Source: Clostridia bacterium (GTDB taxonomy: Bacteria > Bacillota > Clostridia > Oscillospirales > Acutalibacteraceae). Taken from it: a stretch of 9,212 nt of DNA. Position 1 is the first letter of the stretch; each line of letters opens with the position of its first letter. Below are positions 1-5,539 of this stretch, piece after piece. The notes under the pieces were generated by a model that was not told where the DNA came from, did not search any database, and was given only the letters and a program-made list of their open reading frames with translations. The stretch covers positions 1 through 9,212 of the forward strand of contig JAFYJR010000110.1 of assembly GCA_017538005.1 (NCBI GenBank), given 5' to 3'. Both the position numbers and the translations under genes were made by a program.

Positions 1-628
1 CTTTGATTTTGACGGCACTGTCGCGGACACCGGTGAAGGCGTGCGCAACGCGGTCCGTTATGCCTTAAAACAGTTTGATATGCCAATCATAGAGGACCGG
101 ATAAACGAGTTTCTGGGTCCTCCGCTCTATCTTACTTTTGAATCCCAGTACGGTGTCACTCCGGAGTTTGCGAATACTCTGGTTGACACATATCGCGTCT
201 ACTATTCGGATAAGGGTGTATATGAGGTTGAGCTTTACGATGGTATGCTTGATCTCCTGAAAGAGCTCAAGTCAAAGGGCGTAAAACTCGCCGTGGCTTC
301 TTCAAAGCCCAAACACTACCTTGACATAGCCATAGACTATCTCGGTATCGGGGAGTATTTTGACGTGGTAATAGGCCCTGAACTTAAAAATCACAAGGCG
401 GATAAAACATGACTCGTTCTCGCTGCCTGTGAGGCCTTGGGGCTGGCGCCTGGTAAAAATGTTGCCATGATCGGTGACCGTTTTTACGACATTGACGGCG
501 CCAACGCGGCAGGTGTCTTTTCGGTAGCTTTCCTGCTCGGTTTCGGCAGTCGTGAAGAGCTCGAGGAACACCATCCCGATGCGATTGCCGAGGATGTCGC
601 GGCGCTCAAAAAAGCATTGACAACTTAA
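1..628 (+). pseudogene. HAD-superfamily phosphatase (phosphoglycolate phosphatase-like), 5'-truncated and interrupted by an in-frame TGA
   Basis: The open frame enters from the left edge and reads FDFDGTVADT, HAD motif I with the nucleophile and general-acid aspartates. Motif II is seen in LAVASSKP, the motif III lysine in the KNHKADKT stretch, and motif IV in MIGDRFYDIDGA with its metal-binding aspartates. A TGA at 410-412 splits the frame between motifs III and IV. The same frame continues without any shift as LVLAACEALGL and runs to TAA at 626-628. The family hydrolyses phosphate monoesters in the cytoplasm; the closest general match is the Gph/YfnB-like group, substrate unknown. No ribosome binding site precedes a start codon after the TGA, so separate translation of the second part is unlikely. 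It may be a recent nonsense mutation or a sequence error, since every catalytic motif is intact. Recoding is unlikely because TGA ends other genes here. The start codon and N-terminus lie outside the window. Confidence 0.85.
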
Positions 629-645
629 ATACCTTAATATATAAT
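617..645 (+). promoter_or_regulatory. Perfect consensus sigma-A promoter for the tRNA pair
   Basis: TTGACA at 617-622 and TATAAT at 640-645 are separated by exactly 17 bases, matching the vegetative consensus in all 12 positions. Transcription should begin near 652, about 14 bases before the first tRNA. The -35 box lies inside the last codons of the HAD gene (Leu-Thr-Thr-stop). Confidence 0.9.
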
Positions 646-665
646 AACTTTCGCGCTTTATAAAC

Positions 666-742
666 GGCGGGATAGCTCAGTTGGCTAGAGCACTCGGTTC
701 ATACCCGGGGTGTCGTGGGTTCAAATCCCTCTCCCGCTACCA
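666..742 (+). tRNA. tRNA-Met (CAU), elongator
   Basis: A 77-nt cloverleaf can be drawn by eye. The acceptor stem is GGCGGGA with UCCCGCU (first pair G-U), followed by A and an encoded CCA. The D arm is GCUC/GAGC, the anticodon stem CUCGG/CCGGG with loop UUCAUAC, and the T loop UUCAAAU. The anticodon is CAU. The G1-U72 pair and the lack of the initiator-type GGG/CCC anticodon stem point to elongator Met. The overall sequence resembles the Bacillus elongator tRNA-Met. The T stem GUGGG/CCCUC contains one U-U mismatch (positions 50 and 64 in standard numbering). tRNA-Ile2 with a lysidine-modified CAU is the alternative, less likely. Confidence 0.93.
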
Positions 743-745
743 TAT

Positions 746-820
746 GGCCCGGTGGTCAAGCGGTCAAGACACCGCCCTTTCACGGCGGTAACACGAGTTC
801 GATTCTCGTCCGGGTCACCA
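746..820 (+). tRNA. tRNA-Glu (UUC)
   Basis: A 75-nt cloverleaf lies 3 nt after tRNA-Met. The acceptor stem is GGCCCGG with CCGGGUC, then A and an encoded CCA. The D arm is GUC/GAC, the anticodon stem CCGCC/GGCGG with loop CUUUCAC (anticodon UUC), and the T arm ACGAG/CUCGU with loop UUCGAUU. It decodes GAA and GAG. It is almost certainly co-transcribed with tRNA-Met from the promoter at 617-645 and is followed directly by a terminator. Confidence 0.95.
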
Positions 821-857
821 AAAAAGCTCTGACTTTTCAGTCAGAGCTTTTTGTTTT
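821..857 (+). terminator. Intrinsic terminator, likely bidirectional
   Basis: AAAAAGCTCTGAC at 821-833 pairs perfectly with GTCAGAGCTTTTT at 840-852 around a 6-nt loop, and T-rich sequence follows. It closes the tRNA unit on the + strand. Read on the - strand the same stem also ends in a U run, so it can terminate the small gene that ends at 862 from the other side. Confidence 0.93.
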
Positions 858-861
858 GTCG

Positions 862-1293
862 TTATTTAAAAAGGTTGCGCAGCTTTTTGGTCAGACTCAG
901 CCTGACGGTTGATTGTATCGCGTCGTGCGCGGCTTTGTGTTCTTTGTCGTGTGGCATTGAGGCGTCCAGGTTCATAAGGTCCATGGCGTGGATAGTGTCA
1001 TAGACGGGATTTTCATTTCCGAGCTTTTTGTTGAGGCTGAGTTTGATGGCGGAGTCAATTGCGGCGTGCGCTGCCATATCGTCTTTTGGAATATCCGCAG
1101 AGAGGTTCATGAGATTGGTCATGTGGATGGTCTCATGAACGGGGTTTGAATGACCCATCTGGCGGTCAAGGTTAAGGCGAATGGCGGAGTCTATGGCGCT
1201 CTGCGCGGTAACATTGTTGCCGGGAACATCCATTTTCAGCCGCATAAGGTCGTTAAACTGCGCGGCTTCCCATGCTTTGTTGTCAAAACCCAT
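862..1293 (-). CDS. Small unrecognised protein built from three 45-residue repeats
   Basis: I do not recognise this 143-residue protein. It consists of three tandem units at about residues 7-51, 52-96 and 97-143. Leu-Met pairs recur at 16-17, 61-62 and 106-107, exactly 45 residues apart, and the motifs SAIDSAIRLNL, AAIDSAIKLSL and DAIQSTVRLSL recur in register. Units 1 and 2 both end in NP, and unit 3 carries a two-residue insertion. The pattern suggests amphipathic helices, with no cysteine, signal peptide or membrane segment, so it is probably cytoplasmic. I chose the ATG at 1293 because AGAAGG (1301-1306) sits 7 bases upstream. The upstream in-frame ATG at 1317 overlaps the -10 box and would precede the transcription start. 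The gene follows the AI-2E-type gene by 55 bases but has its own promoter. Function is unknown. Confidence 0.8.
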   Translation of the reverse strand: MGFDNKAWEAAQFNDLMRLKMDVPGNNVTAQSAIDSAIRLNLDRQMGHSNPVHETIHMTNLMNLSADIPKDDMAAHAAIDSAIKLSLNKKLGNENPVYDTIHAMDLMNLDASMPHDKEHKAAHDAIQSTVRLSLTKKLRNLFK

Positions 1294-1315
1294 GGTTACA
1301 CCTTCTTTCAGCACC

Positions 1316-1324
1316 ATTATATCA
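1316..1324 (-). promoter_or_regulatory. Extended -10 promoter (TGATATAAT) of the repeat-protein gene
   Basis: Read on the - strand, the sequence is TGATATAAT: a perfect TATAAT preceded by the TGn extension. No good -35 box is visible at the right distance, which is typical of extended -10 promoters. Transcription would start near 1309, giving a leader of about 15 nt that holds the ribosome binding site. Confidence 0.65.
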
Positions 1325-1348
1325 TAACCTGTGTCCCAAAGTACGGAC

Positions 1349-2512
1349 TTACTCTTTCTTGGGAGTTGCTTTATCCGGAATTGCCGCTTCTTCTTCGTGA
1401 ACTATGCCGCGCTTTTTCTCAAGAGAGGGGACAAGATAGGTTGAGTAGATGAAGTCGAGGACCGCGACAACCGGGATTGCTATGAGAATGCCGATTACAC
1501 CGAACATGTTGCCGCCGGCGATGATTCCCACGAGGATCCAGAGACCGGATACGCCGAGCTGGCTGCCGAAGAGGCGGGGCTTGATGATGTAACCGTCCAG
1601 AATCTGAAGTACAAGCGTGATGATTATGAAAATCAGCGCGTGCATAGGGTTTTCCATCAGGAGCAGGAGCGCGCCGATAGCGGCACCCACAAGCGGACCG
1701 AATGTGGGAACGAGATTTGTGAGTCCTACAATAAAGGAGATGAGACCGACATACTGCATGCCGAAGATTGTCATGAGTATGGCGTGTAAGCCGCCTATAA
1801 TGATGCTGTCGACAAGATTGAAGACAATGTAGCGGTTAAAGATCCAGTCGGTTCTCTTAAAGAACTCCAGGACATCGTCATATTTTTCGGGTTTTACAGA
1901 TGCCCTGAGGAGTCTGTTTGCACCGCCTTTCAGCACATCCTTTTCCGCTATCAGATAGACGGAGAGAACGAAGGCTATGAGAATGCGGGCGACAACTTTA
2001 CCGACGTTTGCGGAGGCTTCAAGTACGTTTTCAATATTGTCGCTGATGAGCTTTACTGCATTGCCCAGAACACTTTCGGAAGTGTCTATAAAGCGGCTTA
2101 CATCGAGGGTGGTCTTTGAAATCCCGCGGTTTTCTAGGAATCTTTCGACATAGGTTACATACTGCGGCAGGTTGGCAGAAAGGGTCTGAATGCCGTCGAT
2201 AAGCTGAGGGATTAAGATGATTACCGCAAATACGATAAAGAGAATTACAACAATGAAGGCAACGGAATTTGAGATTGCCTTCCGGAGTTTTGGTTTTTTA
2301 ATAAATTCGAAAATGCTGTAAAAGAGGTTGCACAGCGGGTTTATCATGTAGGCCAGCACGCAACCCCAAATCAGGGGCTTGAAAAAGCCGATAAAGGTTG
2401 TGACACCGTTCCAGATTCCCGAAAAGTGCGCAAGGAGCACATAGAGAAGCACACCTATGCAGATTGCGGTGGCGGTAGGGTACCAGGGTTGTTTTTTCAG
2501 TTTCTCAAACAT
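1349..2512 (-). CDS. AI-2E family transporter-like membrane protein (PerM/YtvI/TqsA superfamily)
   Basis: This 387-residue integral membrane protein fits the usual length and layout of the family (formerly DUF20). Hydrophobic segments lie at about 13-33, 41-60, 81-105, 171-190, 228-250, 254-283, 290-306 and 321-360, with a soluble stretch at about 106-170. Family hallmarks are LTNLVPTFGPLVGAAIG near 264-280 and QILDGYIIKPRLFGSQLG near 303-320. The C-terminal tail is charged (residues 362-387). Family members have been linked to autoinducer-2 export, sporulation, or sodium/proton and other solute transport, so the substrate cannot be inferred here. The ATG overlaps the stop of the upstream glycosylase gene by one base (TAATG), and a GGAAG sequence about 9 bases upstream can serve as the ribosome binding site. 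This indicates one transcript and likely translational coupling. Confidence 0.9.
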   Translation of the reverse strand: MFEKLKKQPWYPTATAICIGVLLYVLLAHFSGIWNGVTTFIGFFKPLIWGCVLAYMINPLCNLFYSIFEFIKKPKLRKAISNSVAFIVVILFIVFAVIILIPQLIDGIQTLSANLPQYVTYVERFLENRGISKTTLDVSRFIDTSESVLGNAVKLISDNIENVLEASANVGKVVARILIAFVLSVYLIAEKDVLKGGANRLLRASVKPEKYDDVLEFFKRTDWIFNRYIVFNLVDSIIIGGLHAILMTIFGMQYVGLISFIVGLTNLVPTFGPLVGAAIGALLLLMENPMHALIFIIITLVLQILDGYIIKPRLFGSQLGVSGLWILVGIIAGGNMFGVIGILIAIPVVAVLDFIYSTYLVPSLEKKRGIVHEEEAAIPDKATPKKE

Positions 2513-3393
2513 TATTTATTGCTTCCTTTCTCTTTATCGTCCAAGTGGCGGCGCCAGTGGAAGAGGTATTGCTGCGCAATACCGCGGGTGCCGGCAGTGC
2601 ATTTCGGCAGGCCGCTCGGGTAAAGCTCTGACATAATGCGCTTTACCCAGACATCCTGCGGGAAGGCATCCGTCTGCCGGCAGCCGTAGAGGAGCACGCA
2701 TTGTGCGACCTTCGGGCCGACGCCTTTTATTTTCAAAAGTTCCGCTTCCGCATCGGGGAGCGGGAGGTTTTTTAACTTTTCAAGATCTATCTCGCCGTTT
2801 GCGACCTTCTTTGCCGCGTCGATGATGTATTTGTTCCGAAAACCCGCTCTTATCGGGGCAAGATCTTCGGGGGAGAGCTTTGCGATTGTTCTCGCATCCG
2901 GGAAGGAGTACAGCGTTTTGCCGTCGACTTCCGCCACAGGGTCGCCGAAGTTCTCGCAGAGACGTTCGATTATGCCCTTTATGCGGGGAATGTTGTTGTT
3001 CTGTGAGATTATGAAGGAACAGAGTGTCTCCCAGGGATCCTGATTTGTCACGCGGATGCCGTAGTATTCCTTTACGGCTTTTTTCAGGTATTTATCTTTA
3101 TATGTATTTAATATGGAATCATAGTCGCGGTCAAGGTCAAAATAGGGGACCCAGAAGTTTTCAAATTCTTTTTTTGTGCAGTTGTAAAATGTAAGGTCGC
3201 TTGTGCCGTCGTCGTGCTTTTTGCAGCTGAGTTCCCTGAGTTTTCCGCCCACTACGGCGTACCAGTGACCGTCATTATTCTTCTCCCAGCGGAAGGATTG
3301 GCCGCAATCCAGGGTATAATCCGGGCACAGACAATGAATATTTTTTACTGTCAAGTTACAGTTTGCACTTGTGCATGTAAAATTTCGGGCCAA
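2512..3393 (-). CDS. ogg: 8-oxoguanine DNA glycosylase/AP lyase, Ogg1 type
   Basis: This 293-residue enzyme removes 8-oxoguanine from DNA and nicks the abasic site (base excision repair). The N-terminal Ogg domain includes CGQSFRW (30-36). The glycosylase core carries SQNNNIPRI (130-138), matching the human OGG1 NNN segment that contacts the opposite cytosine, and AGFRNKYI (183-190). The helix-hairpin-helix GVGPKVAQC (224-232) supplies the catalytic Lys228, and FPQDVWV supplies the catalytic Asp247, equivalent to human K249 and D268. The start is TTG at 3393, supported by AAGGAGG at 3402-3408, 8 bases upstream. The protein has 12 cysteines, five of them in the first 30 residues, and I cannot assign a metal site to them. 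It is the first gene of a pair with the AI-2E-type gene, which overlaps its stop codon. Confidence 0.94.
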   Translation of the reverse strand: MARNFTCTSANCNLTVKNIHCLCPDYTLDCGQSFRWEKNNDGHWYAVVGGKLRELSCKKHDDGTSDLTFYNCTKKEFENFWVPYFDLDRDYDSILNTYKDKYLKKAVKEYYGIRVTNQDPWETLCSFIISQNNNIPRIKGIIERLCENFGDPVAEVDGKTLYSFPDARTIAKLSPEDLAPIRAGFRNKYIIDAAKKVANGEIDLEKLKNLPLPDAEAELLKIKGVGPKVAQCVLLYGCRQTDAFPQDVWVKRIMSELYPSGLPKCTAGTRGIAQQYLFHWRRHLDDKEKGSNK

Positions 3394-3819
3394 TTTTTCG
3401 GCCTCCTTTTGTGCAATTTATACTTCCAAAAATATCGCGTAATTATGTGCATTTTGCCGATTATTTTTTTCTCGGTAAAGAGTATTCAACACTTCGTAAT
3501 CAAAAAATCTGTCAACCCTGAATTTCTCCACAAAAGCGCGAAAAAGGGCCAAAAACCTTGATGCTGCGTTACATAAAAAATTTATTTCCGCAATTTCCAC
3601 AGACTTTTCAACAATTGTCACCGCATCGGATATTACAGTCTGTATATTTTGGAAAAGTGTCCGATAAAAAAGTTGTCCAAACCCCCTTGACAAGCTTCAA
3701 ACGACGCAGGTATGGGGTTTTTATTTTTAAAATTTATCACGCTTTAGCACGTGATTGAAGATGTGCCAAAAAATATCAAACTTTATATTTTTCTTATTTG
3801 GAAATATTTGTGAATATTA
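3394..3819. other. AT-rich intergenic stretch of 426 bases without a convincing gene
   Basis: This region lies between the end of rarA and the start of the glycosylase gene. The longest open frames (about 90 codons on - and 66 on +) lack ribosome binding sites and family resemblance, and they overlap each other, so I do not call them. Near the glycosylase gene a weak -10 like box (TATAAA on the - strand, 3417-3422) could mark its promoter, but no good -35 is visible. A possible rarA terminator is listed separately. TTGACA occurs at 3687-3692 on + and at 3510-3515 on -, neither with a good -10 box. Confidence 0.6.
3731..3755 (-). terminator. Possible weak terminator of rarA
   Basis: On the - strand ATCACG (3750-3755) pairs with CGTGAT (3736-3741) around an 8-nt loop, followed by AAATTTT and further A/T-rich sequence. 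The stem has only 6 pairs and the U run is short and interrupted. It lies 65 bases after the rarA stop. Confidence 0.35.
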
Positions 3820-5076
3820 TCATTTTTCGCCCTTTATGGCGTCCCAATATGCTTTTGTGGCCTGCTCAATCTTGTTGTCGCCGTACTCATAGTAGTGAGC
3901 GTTCTTTATCGCATCCGGCAGGTACTGCTGAGGCAGCCAGTGATTTTTGAATGAGTGGGGATATTTGTAGAACTGACCTTTGATTTCCTGGTCCTCGCCG
4001 TCAAAGTGCTTGTTCTGAAGTGTTCTGGGAATCGCTCCGAAGTTGCCGCTCTGTATGTCGGCCATCGCGCTTTCTATGGCGGTGACGCCCGAGTTGGATT
4101 TCGGGCTCGTCGCGACGAGTATAACGGCGTCGGCGAGCGGAATCTGCGCCTCGGGCAGTCCGACCTGAAGCGCGATGTCACAGGCGGATTTGACTATGGG
4201 GATAATCTGCGGGTAGGCGAGACCGACATCTTCGCAGGCGCAGACGAGGAGACGGCGTATCGCGGAGATCAGGTCGCCTGCCTCGAGCAGGCGGGCGAGG
4301 TAGTGGAGCGCCGCGTCCGGGTCGGAGCCGCGCATGGATTTCTGGTAAGCTGAAAGTATGTCGTAGTGGTCGTCGCCCGCGCGGTCATAGCGCATGGCGG
4401 AGTGACCGGTTATCTCCGATACAAGTTCGGATGTGATTTTACCGTCTTTTGCCGCCAAAGAGAGCAGTTCGACGGTGTTGATCGCTTTGCGCACGTCGCC
4501 GCCCGCGGCGCGACTTATGTTAAGGATAACACCGTCTTCAAATTCATAAGTGACGCCCTTTTCTTCGCCTACGATTCTGAAGGCGCGTTCCACGGCTTTT
4601 GAAATCTCTTCCGGAGTCACGGATTTGAACTCGAAAACGGTGCTGCGGCTTATGACCGCGTTATATACATAGAAATAAGGGTTCTCCGTCGTGGAGGCAA
4701 TCATGGTGATCTTGCCGCTCTCAAGGAACTCAAGAAGGGATTGCTGCTGCTTTTTGTTGAAGTACTGGATCTCATCCAGATAAAGAAGAATGCCGTTGGG
4801 CGCCATAAGGGTATCCACATCCGCGATGATATCGCGGATGTCGTTTATCGAGGCCGTCGTGGCATTGAGCTTGTAGAGACGCTTGCTTGTTTCTTTCGCG
4901 ATGATGTTCGCAAGCGTCGTCTTTCCTATGCCCGACGGGCCGTAGAATATGAGATTCGGGATATCGCCCGATTCTATTATGTTTCGAAGGGCCTTGCCTT
5001 TGCCCAGGAGATGGGGCTGTCCGACTATGTCGTCCAGCGTTTCGGGGCGCAGGCGGTCCGCAAGAGGTGAATTCAT
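3820..5076 (-). CDS. rarA: Replication-associated recombination protein A (RarA/MgsA), AAA+ ATPase
   Basis: The 418-residue protein belongs to the clamp-loader-like AAA+ family (RarA in bacteria, Mgs1/WRNIP1 in eukaryotes). This family acts at stalled replication forks with single-strand binding protein and recombination factors. The N-terminus PLADRLRPETLDDIVGQ (residues 4-20) is typical. Walker A is GPSGIGKT (46-53) and Walker B ends in LDE (100-102). Sensor 1 lies in STTENP (128-133), the probable arginine finger is Arg144 in ISRS, and sensor 2 is in GGDVRKAIN. The C-terminal part carries the tetramerisation-type helical domain ending in HWLPQQYLP and following residues. I chose the ATG at 5076, with GGAG 7 bases upstream and agreement with the family N-terminus. 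Longer frames starting at 5190 or 5112 would begin before the predicted transcription start. It is transcribed alone, divergently from the S10 operon. Confidence 0.95.
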   Translation of the reverse strand: MNSPLADRLRPETLDDIVGQPHLLGKGKALRNIIESGDIPNLIFYGPSGIGKTTLANIIAKETSKRLYKLNATTASINDIRDIIADVDTLMAPNGILLYLDEIQYFNKKQQQSLLEFLESGKITMIASTTENPYFYVYNAVISRSTVFEFKSVTPEEISKAVERAFRIVGEEKGVTYEFEDGVILNISRAAGGDVRKAINTVELLSLAAKDGKITSELVSEITGHSAMRYDRAGDDHYDILSAYQKSMRGSDPDAALHYLARLLEAGDLISAIRRLLVCACEDVGLAYPQIIPIVKSACDIALQVGLPEAQIPLADAVILVATSPKSNSGVTAIESAMADIQSGNFGAIPRTLQNKHFDGEDQEIKGQFYKYPHSFKNHWLPQQYLPDAIKNAHYYEYGDNKIEQATKAYWDAIKGEK

Positions 5077-5115
5077 CTTATTTCTCCGTTTTCTTTCTTT
5101 GTGCCTATACATTTT

Positions 5116-5144
5116 ATAATAATCGCGCGCGCGAGGGTTTGCAA
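5116..5144 (-). promoter_or_regulatory. Probable sigma-A promoter of rarA
   Basis: On the - strand TTGCAA (5139-5144) and TATTAT (5116-5121) are 17 bases apart, matching 4/6 and 5/6 of consensus. Transcription would start near 5109, leaving a leader of about 33 nt with the ribosome binding site at 5084-5087. The spacer contains (CG)5 at 5124-5133. Confidence 0.6.
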
Positions 5145-5287
5145 GAATATTAACAAATTGTAAATTTTGGTTACACAATATATGGGTCACAATGGCAAAA
5201 CAGGCGCTTTTTGACTATATTTTGTGGACGCACCCCGGGAAACGCGCGGTAGGGTTTGAAAACACACCCTTTTTTTAAAATTTATTA
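5145..5287. other. Upstream part of the rarA/rpsJ divergent region
   Basis: No gene is visible between the two divergent promoters. The stretch is locally mixed: AT-rich at both ends, with a GC-rich middle at about 5227-5250. The only structure I can point to is the terminator-like hairpin at 5251-5276. Confidence 0.55.
5251..5276 (+). terminator. Terminator-like hairpin upstream of the S10 promoter
   Basis: AGGGT (5251-5255) pairs with ACCCT (5266-5270), optionally extended by TG/CA inside, and is followed by six T's. The stem is short. No + strand gene ends here, so it may stop stray transcription heading into the S10 operon, or it may be chance. Confidence 0.4.
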
Positions 5288-5316
5288 TTGCATTATTATA
5301 AGGCGCGTGGTAATAT
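5288..5316 (+). promoter_or_regulatory. Candidate promoter of the S10 ribosomal operon
   Basis: TTGCAT (5288-5293), a 17-base spacer and TAATAT (5311-5316) preceded by TGG form a plausible extended -10 promoter. Each hexamer is imperfect (3/6 and 4/6). It is the best candidate I see before rpsJ and would give a leader of about 215 nt. Confidence 0.5.
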
Positions 5317-5370
5317 ATTGGGGCGCGCCAAAGGGCAGACGTGTCAAAAAGCGCGTAGATATGCGATGAT

Positions 5371-5412
5371 GCGGGATGTGGCTACCCGATTTCTGAGGTA
5401 GGGAACTTCCGC
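5371..5412 (+). promoter_or_regulatory. Structured hairpin in the S10 operon leader
   Basis: GCGGGA (5371-5376) pairs with TTCCGC (5407-5412), including one G-U, and encloses a second stem, CTACC (5382-5386) with GGTAG (5397-5401). The stems are separated by a symmetric 5x5 internal loop and capped by a 10-nt loop. The arrangement suits a protein-binding leader element; the ligand is unknown, and L4 is the classical S10-operon regulator in E. coli. Confidence 0.45.
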
Positions 5413-5429
5413 GGAGTATGTCCGATTTT

Positions 5430-5475
5430 AAACCGGGCGAAACAATATGCCGTTTTGCCAACCGGGTTTTTGTTT
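5430..5475 (+). terminator. Terminator-like hairpin (possible attenuator) in the S10 leader
   Basis: GGCGAAAC (5436-5443) pairs over 8 positions, one G-U, with GTTTTGCC (5452-5459) around an 8-nt loop. AAACC (5430-5434) can extend the stem by pairing with GGTTT (5465-5469). The sequence then runs into TTTTTGTTT. A terminator this close to rpsJ would act as an attenuator rather than a gene end. Confidence 0.45.
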
Positions 5476-5511
5476 CCGGTTTCTTTTAAAACTGAAAGAG
5501 GAAACGCCCGG
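5462..5511 (+). promoter_or_regulatory. Alternative stem-loop in the S10 leader, mutually exclusive with the attenuator
   Basis: CCGGG (5462-5466) pairs with CCCGG (5507-5511), GTTTCC (5472-5477) with GGAAAC (5500-5505), and TTTC (5480-5483) with GAAA (5494-5497). This fold uses the terminator's 3' outer strand and U tract, so it could work as an antiterminator. It ends 16 bases before the rpsJ ribosome binding site. Confidence 0.45.
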
Positions 5512-5539
5512 CGGTGTGTATTTTTATGGAGGAATAAAA

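Noticed and set aside
410..412. TGA reassigned to an amino acid genome-wide.
   Set aside because: TGA ends rpsJ exactly at the conserved C-terminus and also ends rarA, and tryptophan is encoded by TGG.
410..470. TGA in the HAD gene as a selenocysteine codon.
   Set aside because: The position is not catalytic or a usual cysteine in the family, and I see only a 4-bp stem (GCCT/AGGC) downstream, not a convincing bacterial SECIS element.
666..820. tRNA genes as an integration site for a mobile element.
   Set aside because: No integrase, no repeated tRNA end and no foreign-looking genes are present nearby.
1120..1142. HETIH in the second repeat of the small protein resembles an HExxH zinc-protease motif.
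   Set aside because: The equivalent positions in the other two repeats read WEAAQ and YDTIH, so it is a repeat variant. The protein is too small and lacks other metalloprotease features.
3418..3758. Open frames of about 91 codons (-) and 66 codons (+) in the rarA-glycosylase gap.
   Set aside because: Neither has a ribosome binding site or recognisable family features, they overlap on opposite strands, and the AT-rich composition matches noncoding sequence.
5447..5539. Upstream in-frame ATG that would extend S10 by 31 residues.
   Set aside because: It lacks a ribosome binding site, lies within the predicted hairpins, and gives a sequence unlike S10; the ATG at 5540 has a strong site and the normal N-terminus.
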